NCBI GenBank assembly: GCA_015057715.1
Contig: SVDS01000043.1
Span: 1-34,301 of the forward strand
Origin: Paenibacillaceae bacterium
Lineage (GTDB): Bacteria > Bacillota > Clostridia > Lachnospirales > Lachnospiraceae
DNA: 34,301 bases
Direction of reading: 5' to 3'
The first letter of the stretch is position 1. Each line of letters begins with the position of its first letter. Both the position numbers and the translations under genes were made by a program. Positions 1 through 7,753 of this stretch are shown piece by piece. The notes under the pieces were generated by a model, which did no database searches, was not told the origin of the DNA, and saw only the letters and a program-made list of their open reading frames with translations.

Positions 1-615
1 GTTTCCGCAGGTATGGCGGGGGGAAGCAGCGATGCTGCCGCAGTGCTGTTTGGGGTAAATAAGATGTTTCAGCTTGGTCTTACAAGGGAAGAACTGATGA
101 ACCGGGGGGTAAAAATTGGAGCAGATGTTCCTTATTGTATTATGAGAGGAACTGCATTATCGGAAGGAATTGGAGAAATCCTCACCCCTCTCACCGATAT
201 GCCCCAGTGTCAGGTGCTGATTGCAAAACCTTCCGTAAGCGTTTCCACCAAGTTCGTTTATGACCATCTGAATCTGGCTGAACTAAAAAAGGAAGATCAT
301 CCGGATATAGACGGAATAATAGAGGCGATTAAAAGTCATGACATTTATAAGGTGTCAGAGCGTCTTGGCAATGTATTAGAGACTGTAACTATCCGGGAAT
401 ATCCCGTGATAGCGGACATAAAAGAAAAACTGAAGGAGCTGGGTGCGGTTAATGCACTGATGAGTGGAAGCGGTCCTACGGTTTTTGGCATCTTTACCAA
501 TCCCATCGCCGCAGGCAGAGCATATGAAGAACTGCGGTATGGAGAATGCAGGAATCTGGCAAAACAAGTTTATTTAACGAATTTTTATAATACCAAGGAG
601 GTACCCAATGGGTAA
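1..615 (+). CDS. ispE: 4-diphosphocytidyl-2-C-methyl-D-erythritol kinase (IspE), 5'-truncated by window edge
   Basis: GHMP-family kinase of the non-mevalonate (MEP) isoprenoid pathway. It phosphorylates CDP-methylerythritol with ATP in the cytoplasm. The frame is open from base 1, so the start and roughly the first third of the protein lie outside the window. Visible motifs are the glycine-rich ATP-binding loop (GMAGGSSDAAA, bases 10-42) and the C-terminal GHMP motif MSGSGPTVFG (about bases 460-490). About 204 residues are present of a family length near 290. The stop codon overlaps the start of the downstream GntR gene by 8 bases, so the two are probably co-transcribed and translationally coupled. 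Seen: both GHMP motifs. Known: the family function. The identification is firm, since the SSDAAA loop with the SGSGPTVF block is typical of IspE. Confidence 0.93.
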   Translation, partial: VSAGMAGGSSDAAAVLFGVNKMFQLGLTREELMNRGVKIGADVPYCIMRGTALSEGIGEILTPLTDMPQCQVLIAKPSVSVSTKFVYDHLNLAELKKEDHPDIDGIIEAIKSHDIYKVSERLGNVLETVTIREYPVIADIKEKLKELGAVNALMSGSGPTVFGIFTNPIAAGRAYEELRYGECRNLAKQVYLTNFYNTKEVPNG

Positions 616-1282
616 TGATTTAAAAGTCAATATGAATGAATATCTGCCGCTTCGTGATGTGGTATTTAATACCTTAAGGCAGGCCATACTAAAAGGAGAG
701 CTGGCACCAGGGGAACGTCTGATGGAGATTCAGCTGGCAGAGCGTCTAGGGGTCAGCCGTACCCCCATCAGGGAAGCAATCCGTAAGCTGGAACTGGAAG
801 GCCTGGTTCTCATGATTCCGCGAAAAGGTGCCGAAGTGGCTAAAATTTCCGAGAAAAGCTTAAGGGATGTGCTGGAAGTGCGCCGTTCATTGGAAGAACT
901 GGCCATTGAACTGGCTTGTCAGCGTATGACACCGGAGGCTGTAGCAGAACTGGAGATGAAGCAGGAACAGTTTCGGAATGCAGTGTTAAAAGGAAGACCT
1001 ATGGATATTGCTGAGACAGATGAAGCTTATCATGATGTGATCTACAAAGGTACCTGTAATGACAGACTGATACAGATGATCAATAATTTAAGAGAACAGA
1101 TGTACCGGTATCGCCTGGAATATATTAAAGATGAAGATAAACGTCAGGTACTTCTTTTAGAGCATGACAACATATTAAAGGCAGTAAGACAGCGCAGAGT
1201 GGATGAAGCTAAGGTAGCTATGCGGGAACATATCGACAATCAGGAAATTACAGTATCCAAAAACATTAAGGGACAGGAATAG
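608..1282 (+). CDS. GntR-family (FadR/FCD subfamily) transcriptional regulator
   Basis: A 224-residue DNA-binding regulator. Residues about 10-80 form a winged helix with the recognition segment AERLGVSRTPIREAIRKLE and the wing PRKGAEVAKIS. Residues about 85-212 are an all-helical FCD ligand domain. Asp138, His142, His186 and His208 match the usual metal-binding set of FCD domains, which commonly bind small carboxylates with a metal. The start at 608 is set by a strong AAGGAGGT at 595-602 inside the end of ispE. Overlap with ispE implies one operon, though a link between the regulator and isoprenoid synthesis is not evident. The ligand cannot be told from sequence. FCD regulators often control sugar-acid or amino-acid catabolism, so the position may be historical rather than functional. 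Confidence 0.9.
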   Translation: MGNDLKVNMNEYLPLRDVVFNTLRQAILKGELAPGERLMEIQLAERLGVSRTPIREAIRKLELEGLVLMIPRKGAEVAKISEKSLRDVLEVRRSLEELAIELACQRMTPEAVAELEMKQEQFRNAVLKGRPMDIAETDEAYHDVIYKGTCNDRLIQMINNLREQMYRYRLEYIKDEDKRQVLLLEHDNILKAVRQRRVDEAKVAMREHIDNQEITVSKNIKGQE

Positions 1283-1295
1283 AAAGAGGATTGAT

Positions 1296-1487
1296 ATGAC
1301 ATTTAAAGAAAAATATCTGGCTGGTGAAATCGATTTTGAGGCAATCGACGATTATATTGACGAATGGAATAACAGCACTACATCAGACACGCTTGCTACT
1401 TTCCTGGGACTTAATGAAGAGGAAGAGGACTTATGGATTGAGGAAAGTGATGAAGCATTAAAAGAATATCTGGACAGGAATAAATAA
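1296..1487 (+). CDS. Small acidic protein of unknown function (63 aa)
   Basis: A short ORF begins 13 bases after the GntR stop, behind AAAGAGGA (about 1283-1290), and is probably the last gene of the ispE-gntR transcript. The product is strongly acidic (for example NEEEEDLW and EESDEALKEYL), has no signal peptide, membrane segment or cysteine, and reads as a compact helical protein: YIDEWNNSTTSDTLATFLGL, then an acidic helix ending in LDRNK. I do not recognise a named domain, although small proteins of this type occur widely in Clostridia. A good ribosome site, tight spacing and plausible amino-acid composition support it being real. The function is unknown. Confidence 0.7.
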   Translation: MTFKEKYLAGEIDFEAIDDYIDEWNNSTTSDTLATFLGLNEEEEDLWIEESDEALKEYLDRNK

Positions 1488-1524
1488 ACTAATCAGGAAA
1501 ATTATTAAATAAATATAACCTTAG

Positions 1525-1553
1525 TTGACAAGGTGACAGGGTGTCATTATAAT
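1525..1553 (+). promoter_or_regulatory. Consensus sigma-A promoter of the tetR-RND efflux genes
   Basis: TTGACA (1525-1530) and TATAAT (1548-1553) are both perfect and separated by exactly 17 bases. The tetR start lies 72 bases downstream of the -10 box. The promoter is embedded in the palindromic operator at 1530-1573, so repressor binding would block RNA polymerase directly. Confidence 0.88.
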
Positions 1554-1573
1554 AAATGACATGTTGTCACCTT
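1530..1573. promoter_or_regulatory. 44-bp nested palindrome: probable double TetR operator, may also act as terminator
   Basis: Two inverted-repeat pairs share one centre (1551.5, on the -10 box). The outer pair is AAGGTGACA (1530-1538) with TGTCACCTT (1565-1573). The inner pair is TGTCATT (1542-1548) with AATGACA (1555-1561). Read another way, there are two copies of TGACA-N3-TGTCA, at 1534-1546 and 1557-1569, one on each side of the -10 box. That is the size and form of a TetR-dimer site. In RNA read from the upstream operon the same bases fold into a long hairpin followed by a T-rich run (TTTTGATTTT), so the element could also terminate ispE-gntR transcription. The operator role is inferred from position and symmetry. 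Confidence 0.75.
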
Positions 1574-1624
1574 TTGATTTTATACAAAGTCATGCGGAAA
1601 AAATAATAGAAATGAGGTGTAAGG

Positions 1625-2233
1625 ATGCCTACGGAGCGGTTTTATAATCTTCCGGCGGAGAAAAAGAAAATAATACGGGATGCTGCAACTGAGGAGTTTA
1701 TCAGAGTGCCCTTTGAAAAGGCTTCAATTAATAAGATAATACAGAGCGCAGGAATATCAAGAGGAAGTTTTTACACTTATTTTGTTGATAAGCGGGATGT
1801 GCTGGGATATATTTTTGAAGACGCTGGAGATAATTTTCAGGAGTCCTGGGTCAGATGTGCACAGAAAAGTAATGGTGATTTATGGAAGACAGCGGAGGTA
1901 TTTTTGCAATATTCCATTAATAATACCGAAGAAAAGGTCTTAAGGCTGGTTGAAAATATTCTGGATAGTGAAAAACTTTTCGGAGTCGTTCATAATTTGT
2001 GTCATGAGAAAAAGGATAAACAGACCGAATTGCGTGAGGTAATGTATCGTTGTACTGATATGACAAATTACAGGTATACGGATATTGATACCTTTGGCAG
2101 ATTAGTTTCCATGATCCTTTTTGAACTGGCCCGATGTATGGGCTGGTATTACCATCATCCAGAAGATGAAGAAAAAATTAAGAAAATTTTTCAAGAAAAA
2201 TTAGACATTTTACAGTATGGAATTCGAAAATAA
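1625..2233 (+). CDS. TetR/AcrR-family transcriptional repressor, likely regulator of the adjacent efflux genes
   Basis: A 202-residue protein with an N-terminal TetR helix-turn-helix at about residues 33-54 (ASINKIIQSAGISRGSFYTYF), where the GSFYTYF recognition block is diagnostic, and a helical C-terminal ligand domain without recognisable motifs. The start follows GAGGTG at 1614-1619 with 5-base spacing. The gene opens a run of same-strand genes: 45 bases separate it from the RND adaptor and no terminator lies between. The perfect promoter in front of it is overlaid by a paired TGACA-N3-TGTCA palindrome. The simplest reading is an autoregulated repressor that releases the efflux operon when it binds a pump substrate. 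The effector cannot be predicted. Confidence 0.92.
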   Translation: MPTERFYNLPAEKKKIIRDAATEEFIRVPFEKASINKIIQSAGISRGSFYTYFVDKRDVLGYIFEDAGDNFQESWVRCAQKSNGDLWKTAEVFLQYSINNTEEKVLRLVENILDSEKLFGVVHNLCHEKKDKQTELREVMYRCTDMTNYRYTDIDTFGRLVSMILFELARCMGWYYHHPEDEEKIKKIFQEKLDILQYGIRK

Positions 2234-2278
2234 TAATTAGAATCATATTATGACTGAGAAGATAATAAGGAGCTTGAT

Positions 2279-3418
2279 ATGACAAAGAAAAAAGTATTTA
2301 TAATTGCAGGGACTGTTGTAGTTGTGGCTGTTCTCGCAGGGCTTGTGCTTCCTAAGATTCTTAATGGGGGCAAGGAAGAGCTGGTAGCAGAAGCACCGCC
2401 GGTAGTAACCGCCCAGAAACCGGAGATCCGGACAATAGAAATTAACAATGAACTGATTGGTAGCATTGAGCCGGACAGCATCGTTCATGTAACACCTCTT
2501 GGCGCAGGGGAAGTAACCAATATAGCTGTGAAAACCGGAGACAATGTGACAGCAGGGCAGCTGCTTTGTGTAATTGATACAAAACAGGTAGAAAGTACAC
2601 GGATCGCCATGGAAACTGCCAAAATTACATACGGGGATGCAAAGAAGAATCTGGACCGCTTAACCGTACTTCATGCGGCAGGAGATGTGGCGGATGCCGA
2701 TTATCAGAATACGGTAGGTCAGGTGGAAATGGCCAGACTTCAATATGAAAATGCAAAGATTATGTATAATACCCAGCTGGAAAGCAGCCAGGTGACGGCT
2801 CCTATTTCTGGTAAAGTGGAAAGCTTTAATATCAGCCTTCACGATATGATCTCTCCCCAGACGACAATCTGCGTAATTTCAGGAGATGGCGGAAAGTCTC
2901 TTACCTTTTATGTCTCAGAGCGGATTATAAGCGGATTGAAAGCCGGTGATGTTATCCGGGTAGAGAAAAACGGTACGGATCATGAAGCAGCCATAACAGA
3001 AGTAAGTACCATGGTTGACAGTGGAAGCGGATTATTTAAAGTGAAAGCTTCTATTCCTTCCGGAGATTCACTTGCTACAGGAACTTCTGTAAAGCTTTAT
3101 GTAACGGCCCAGAAAGCAGAAAACGTACTTACGGTTCCTGTTGACAGTGTTTATTATGAGACAGGAAAACCATTTATCTATACATATCTGAATGGAACAT
3201 TGAAAAAGAATGCAGTTACTATCGGACTTACAAATAATGAATATGCAGAGGTTCAGTCGGGAATTGGCGCAGATGATCAGGTAGTTACCACATGGACCAG
3301 CGAATTATACGACGGCTCAAAAGTTACTCTGGCGGAGACTGCCGCGGAAACCACTACGGAAACCGAGACGACACAAGATAATGGACCCGAGGTAGAGACT
3401 TCTGCTTCTGCACAATAA
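2279..3418 (+). CDS. RND efflux membrane-fusion (periplasmic adaptor-type) protein, HlyD/AcrA family
   Basis: A 379-residue adaptor subunit for the RND pump encoded next. It has an N-terminal membrane anchor (residues about 5-27, hydrophobic and not a lipobox) and the first half of a barrel-sandwich (lipoyl-like) domain at about 60-100. An alpha-hairpin follows at about 100-165, then the second lipoyl half (TAPISGKVESFNI) and beta-barrel/membrane-proximal domains. It ends in a low-complexity Thr/Glu tail from about residue 350. The hairpin turn carries Arg127, Leu131, Val137 and Ala138, close to the R-x3-L-x6-S docking motif of adaptors that meet TolC, with Ala in place of Ser. AAGGAG (2267-2272) sets the start. 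It lies 12 bases before the pump gene and is surely co-transcribed with it. Its anchor and extracytoplasmic body would sit on the outer face of the single membrane. Confidence 0.93.
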   Translation: MTKKKVFIIAGTVVVVAVLAGLVLPKILNGGKEELVAEAPPVVTAQKPEIRTIEINNELIGSIEPDSIVHVTPLGAGEVTNIAVKTGDNVTAGQLLCVIDTKQVESTRIAMETAKITYGDAKKNLDRLTVLHAAGDVADADYQNTVGQVEMARLQYENAKIMYNTQLESSQVTAPISGKVESFNISLHDMISPQTTICVISGDGGKSLTFYVSERIISGLKAGDVIRVEKNGTDHEAAITEVSTMVDSGSGLFKVKASIPSGDSLATGTSVKLYVTAQKAENVLTVPVDSVYYETGKPFIYTYLNGTLKKNAVTIGLTNNEYAEVQSGIGADDQVVTTWTSELYDGSKVTLAETAAETTTETETTQDNGPEVETSASAQ

Positions 3419-3430
3419 GGGGGCGCTAAA

Positions 3431-6400
3431 ATGGGAATGACAAAATTTGTATTAAAGCGGCCCATAACTGCCATATTAGCAGTTTTATGCCTTCTTGTAT
3501 TTGGATTATCCTCCGTTTTTTCTTCCAAACTGGAATTGACACCGGAGATGAATTTCCCCATGCTTTTAGTAACAACTACGTATGTAGGAGCAAGCCCGGA
3601 GGATATTAACGATCTGGTTACCAAACCAATCGAAGAGTCCGTAGGTACTCTTTCCGGTGTTAAAAATATTCAGTCCAGCTCTCAGCAGAATATATCTATC
3701 GTGTACATGGAATATAATTACGGTACCGATATGAATAAGGCATACAATGATTTAAAAAAGAAAATGGACAGTCTGGATCTTCCAAAGGAAGTAGAAAAGC
3801 CCTCCATTATGGAATTTAACATTAATGATATGCCTTCCATGACACTTTCCATCAAAGATCCATCTCAAAACAATCTTTACAATTATGTAAATGATAAGAT
3901 TGTTCCTGAATTTGAGAAAATTACTTCCGTCGCAAGTGTCAATATCAGCGGCGGCCAGGAAGGTTACGTAAGAGTTAATCTGATACCTGAGAAGATGAAG
4001 CAGTATCATCTTAATATGGACTCCATCAGTCAGGCGATTAAAGCAGCTGATTTTACATATCCCGCTGGCCAAACAGAAGTGGGAAAACGGGAATTATCTG
4101 TAAGTACCGGTGTAGACGTAAAGACGGTGGAAGCCTTAAAAAAGGTTCCAATTGTGGCCAGTCAGGGTAAGACCATTTACATGGAAGATATTGCCGATAT
4201 ATCAGAAACCAATCAGAAACAGACTGCCATAGGCCGGTATAACGGAGATGACACAATCACTGTATCCCTTAGTAAACAGCAGAAAAACAGTGCAGTTGAT
4301 GTTTCACGGGCAGTTAAGAAAACCATTGATTCTCTGCAAAAGGATTATCCGAATCTGCAGGTAGTAATTGTTGATGATAACAGTGACCAGATTACCACAG
4401 CTCTTAGCAGTGTAAAGGATACCATGATCGCAGCAGTTATTATTTCCATGATTATTATTTTCCTCTTCTTTGGAGATATTAAAGCTTCCCTGATCGTAGG
4501 AACCTCTATCCCGGTTTCCATTCTGGTATCTCTTATTATGATGGCAGGCATGGGATTTTCTTTAAACGTTATTACCATGAGCAGTATTGTATTAGGTGTC
4601 GGAATGATGGTGGATAACTCCATCGTAGTACTGGAAAGCTGCTTCCGATCCCAGAAGGGTACTGGTTTCAGGGAATATATGAGTGCGGCATTAGAGGGAA
4701 CCGGCATTGTAATGCAGTCCGTTCTTGGAGGTACTCTGACAACCTGCGTAGTGTTTATACCTCTGGCGTTTTTAGCAGGTCTGACCGGTCAGTTATTTAA
4801 GCCTCTCGGATTTACAATTGTGTTCTGTATGATGGCTTCCTTTATCTCTGCCATTACCATTGTACCATTATGTTACTCCAGGTTCCGCCCGGTGGAACGG
4901 CAGCATTCTCCCATGGGAGGATTTGTAAGGGGTCTTCAGAGTATCTACAGAAAGATTGTAGATAAGCTTTTAAATAGGCGTGCTCTGGTTATGGTAATAT
5001 CAGTACTGTTGTTATTGGCATCTTTTGGCTTTGCATCAAAACTGGGATTTGAACTGATGCCTTCCGTGGATCAGGGAACCATTTCTATCACGGCTCAGAT
5101 GAAACCAGGAATTAAAGTTGAAGAAGCAGATAAGATATTAAAAAAACTGGAGGGAATTGTCACCAGTGAAGAAGATTTAAAATCTTATATGGCTAGTTAT
5201 GGCGGGCAGGGTCTTAGCTTTTCCGGAGGAACCAACGGAACTTTAACTGCATATCTGAAAAAAGACAGAAAGCTCACAACGGATCAGGTGGTTAATAAAT
5301 GGAAAAAATTAATGAATCAGGTTCCTGATTGTAATGTGACTGTGAAATCAACTTCAAGTGTCAGTGATATGAGCGGAGGTAATAAGCACGATTATGAAGT
5401 TATTCTTCAAAGTGCTCAATTAGATCAGTTAAAACAGGTCTCTGACCAGATGGTAAATGAATTAAGCGCCCGTCCGGAGATGATTAAAGTACATTCCGAT
5501 CTGGAAAATGCAGCACCAGTAATCAAAGTGCGTGTAGATCCCATCCAGGCAGCGGCAGAGGGCGTCAGTCCTGCGGCAGTTGGAGGAATGCTGAACGGAA
5601 TGCTAAGCGGTGTAAAAGCGATGACTATGGATGTAAATGGTCAGAACGTGGATGTTAAAGTACAGTATCCCGATGACACCTATAATACCCTGGAAAAGGT
5701 GGAAGGTGTTCTGGTACCTAATAACATGGGTGGATCTGTGGCACTGACTGATATCGCTAAAATTGGTTATGAAGACAGCCCCACAGCCATCAATAGAAAG
5801 AATAAGCAGTATCTGGTTACCATAACAGGTTCATTCACAGATGCCGTAAAGAATAAGAAAGAGAAAGCGGCAGCGATAAAGGAACTTGACAGTAAAGTTA
5901 CGGGTAAATACTTAAATGATAGTGTAACAAGGGCAAAAAACAGTGAAGATGCCTCCATGCAGGAAGAGTTGGGAAATCTTATGAAAGCCATTTTGATTGC
6001 TACATTCCTGGTGTTTGTAGTAATGGCGGCTCAGTTTGAATCGTTCAAATTTTCCCTTATGGTTATGACCACCATTCCATTCAGCTTAATTGGATCCTTT
6101 GGCTGTTTGCTGGCAGCAGGTGTTGCAATCAGCATGCCTTCCATGCTGGGCTTTCTGATGTTAATCGGTACGGTGGTTAACTCGGGAATTCTTTACATTG
6201 ATACAGTTAACCAGTATCGAGCTTCCATGGATAAACGGACCGCATTGATTGAAGCCGGCGCTACCAGACTTCGACCAATCCTCATGACCACACTGACTAC
6301 GATTGTATCCATGATTCCTCTGGCGTTAGGAATTGGCTCCAACACTGAGACGATGCAGGGACTTGCACTGGTTAATGTGGGCGGTCTTACTGCCTCCACC

Positions 6401-6478
6401 ATATTGTCAATGCTTATGCTGCCTGTCTACTATTCTCTGATGAGTGGAAAAATAGATAAAACCCAGCTGCCGGATTAA
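3431..6478 (+). CDS. RND-family efflux transporter (HAE-type, AcrB/MdtBC/SwrC-like)
   Basis: A 1015-residue proton-driven efflux pump of the resistance-nodulation-division superfamily with full family length and the usual internal duplication. The first membrane helix (about 11-31) is followed by a large extracytoplasmic loop, five more helices, a loop joining the halves, then the repeat. The fourth helix carries VGMMVDNSIVVLES with Asp395-Asn396 where AcrB has Asp407-Asp408. The tenth carries TVVNSGILY with Asn917 where AcrB has Lys940. That D/N...N pattern is common in Firmicutes and Bacteroidetes relatives, so it marks the subgroup rather than a defect. The gene sits 12 bases after the adaptor. 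A GC hairpin covers its stop codon (6466-6488). Likely substrates are hydrophobic drugs, bile-type detergents or lipopeptides, but the sequence does not decide. Confidence 0.95.
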   Translation: MGMTKFVLKRPITAILAVLCLLVFGLSSVFSSKLELTPEMNFPMLLVTTTYVGASPEDINDLVTKPIEESVGTLSGVKNIQSSSQQNISIVYMEYNYGTDMNKAYNDLKKKMDSLDLPKEVEKPSIMEFNINDMPSMTLSIKDPSQNNLYNYVNDKIVPEFEKITSVASVNISGGQEGYVRVNLIPEKMKQYHLNMDSISQAIKAADFTYPAGQTEVGKRELSVSTGVDVKTVEALKKVPIVASQGKTIYMEDIADISETNQKQTAIGRYNGDDTITVSLSKQQKNSAVDVSRAVKKTIDSLQKDYPNLQVVIVDDNSDQITTALSSVKDTMIAAVIISMIIIFLFFGDIKASLIVGTSIPVSILVSLIMMAGMGFSLNVITMSSIVLGVGMMVDNSIVVLESCFRSQKGTGFREYMSAALEGTGIVMQSVLGGTLTTCVVFIPLAFLAGLTGQLFKPLGFTIVFCMMASFISAITIVPLCYSRFRPVERQHSPMGGFVRGLQSIYRKIVDKLLNRRALVMVISVLLLLASFGFASKLGFELMPSVDQGTISITAQMKPGIKVEEADKILKKLEGIVTSEEDLKSYMASYGGQGLSFSGGTNGTLTAYLKKDRKLTTDQVVNKWKKLMNQVPDCNVTVKSTSSVSDMSGGNKHDYEVILQSAQLDQLKQVSDQMVNELSARPEMIKVHSDLENAAPVIKVRVDPIQAAAEGVSPAAVGGMLNGMLSGVKAMTMDVNGQNVDVKVQYPDDTYNTLEKVEGVLVPNNMGGSVALTDIAKIGYEDSPTAINRKNKQYLVTITGSFTDAVKNKKEKAAAIKELDSKVTGKYLNDSVTRAKNSEDASMQEELGNLMKAILIATFLVFVVMAAQFESFKFSLMVMTTIPFSLIGSFGCLLAAGVAISMPSMLGFLMLIGTVVNSGILYIDTVNQYRASMDKRTALIEAGATRLRPILMTTLTTIVSMIPLALGIGSNTETMQGLALVNVGGLTASTILSMLMLPVYYSLMSGKIDKTQLPD

Positions 6479-6488
6479 TACCGGCAGC
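6466..6488 (+). other. Perfect 8-bp GC-rich hairpin over the RND stop codon
   Basis: GCTGCCGG (6466-6473) and CCGGCAGC (6481-6488) flank a 7-base loop that includes the stop codon. What follows is GATAAAAAG rather than a T run, so it is not a classical intrinsic terminator. It may act as a 3' stabiliser or processing boundary between the pump mRNA and the TolC-like genes. Confidence 0.6.
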
Positions 6489-6526
6489 GATAAAAAGATT
6501 ATAGATCTGATATGGAAGAATGTGGC

Positions 6527-6556
6527 TTGGCTCTTTTTGACAGAATGTGATATGAT
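6527..6556 (+). promoter_or_regulatory. Probable sigma-A promoter for the two TolC-like genes
   Basis: An extended -10 element, TG-A-TATGAT (6548-6556), has a weak -35 TTGGCT (6527-6532) at 18-base spacing. An alternative overlapping reading is TTGACA (6537-6542) with TAAGAT (6561-6566), also 18 bases. Either would give the TolC-like pair its own transcript in addition to read-through from the pump genes. Confidence 0.5.
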
Positions 6557-6600
6557 AAACTAAGATATAGTATAAAAATCCCAGTTAAGGAGGATTTAGG

Positions 6601-7749
6601 ATGAGAAAGTGGAAGCAGATTGGCGCATTTACTCTTGCAGCAGTGATGACCTTCTCTGGACCGGCATCGACTGTCTGGGCTGGAAGTCCGGAGTTTTCAA
6701 GGACTGCTGAGGAGTGGGCAAAGCTTAGAGATAATACAATGGAATATGGTGAGCTGAAAGATCTGATACATGAATATAATGTGAAGGTGCAGAAAAACCA
6801 GCTTGATATCAGCGATAAGAAAAAAGATGACCGGGTTACCAGTGATGAGTATGCCAGGTATTACCGGGATGCAGCAGATAGTGCCCGCAGTTCAATTGAT
6901 GGAGATAATGCATTAACGGATGCGCAAAATGCCGTAAATGCAAGAAAGGCAGACGAACAGGCGGATAAAAATGTTGAAGATTTAACGGTTGACCAGCTCA
7001 CCTATGACCAGGAAGAGGCTACGCTTGTGGCTTCGGCTCAAACTTCGATGATTAACTATTTTCAGCAGAACTATGAGCTGGAAACTTTAAAAGATAATCT
7101 GGAACTTTTACAGGCAGTTTATCAGTCTGTACTGGTAAAGCAGAGTGCGGGAATGGCAACCCAGACAGATGTGCTTGACGCATTGCAGAATATCCAGAAC
7201 ACTCAGACGTCAGTGGATAAAACCACGGCAGCCATAGAACAGACAAGACAGAAATTATGTATCATGCTTGGCTGGAAATATAATGATACGCCTGAGATCA
7301 AAGATATTCCCCAGGTAGATATGGCACAGATTGATACCATGAATCCTGATTCCGATACGGAAACTGCATTAAACAATAACTTCACACTGAAAATCAATAA
7401 ACGGAAGCTTGGAAATGCAACTGCAGATATCACAAAGGATACCCTTAAGCGGTCTATCTCCAGTAACGAGCAGAATATCGGCACAGACGTGGTAAAGAGC
7501 TATCAGGAGGTTCTGCAGGCCAAAGCAGCCTATGAACAGGCGGTAACAGAATTTAATCTGGAGAGCAAAAATATGGAAGCTGCCGAACGGAAAGCCCAGG
7601 TTGGCACTATGAGCGGAATTGATTACAGAAAACAGAAAAATGCACTGGTTACGAAAACCAATGGAGTGAAAACAGCAGAGCTTGCACTATTTCAGGCAGT
7701 TCAGACTTATACGAATGCAGTGAATGGTCTTGCTTCGACAGGGGGTTGA
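6601..7749 (+). CDS. TolC-family-like secreted coiled-coil protein 1 (no room for a beta-barrel)
   Basis: A 382-residue exported protein. AAGGAGG (6587-6593) sets the start and a signal peptide spans about residues 1-27 (cut near VWA-GS). The rest is two TolC-type helical halves. Hairpin-tip motifs are SAGMATQTDVLDA (about 182-194) and QVGTMSGIDY (about 333-342), equivalent to the VGxxxxxDV tips that form the alpha-barrel entrance of TolC. The first half ends in the usual LCIMLGW block. Between ALNNNF and the following coiled coil (VVKSYQEVLQAKAAYEQ) there are only about 40 polar residues, where outer-membrane TolC proteins have the beta-strands. The LP-rich strand segment is missing in both halves. 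It lies directly after an RND adaptor and pump, so it is probably the pump's third component, reshaped for a cell without an outer membrane. Confidence 0.85.
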   Translation: MRKWKQIGAFTLAAVMTFSGPASTVWAGSPEFSRTAEEWAKLRDNTMEYGELKDLIHEYNVKVQKNQLDISDKKKDDRVTSDEYARYYRDAADSARSSIDGDNALTDAQNAVNARKADEQADKNVEDLTVDQLTYDQEEATLVASAQTSMINYFQQNYELETLKDNLELLQAVYQSVLVKQSAGMATQTDVLDALQNIQNTQTSVDKTTAAIEQTRQKLCIMLGWKYNDTPEIKDIPQVDMAQIDTMNPDSDTETALNNNFTLKINKRKLGNATADITKDTLKRSISSNEQNIGTDVVKSYQEVLQAKAAYEQAVTEFNLESKNMEAAERKAQVGTMSGIDYRKQKNALVTKTNGVKTAELALFQAVQTYTNAVNGLASTGG

Positions 7750-7753
7750 TGAT

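Noticed and set aside
3431-6478. RND pump thought inactive because the second TM4 aspartate and the TM10 lysine of AcrB are Asn
   Set aside because: The D-N and N pattern is common in intact HAE-type pumps of Firmicutes and Bacteroidetes, and the gene is full length.
7724-7753. Longer start for the second TolC-like gene at ATG 7724
   Set aside because: It would overlap the previous gene and add residues before a standard signal peptide. ATG 7754 has GGGGG upstream.
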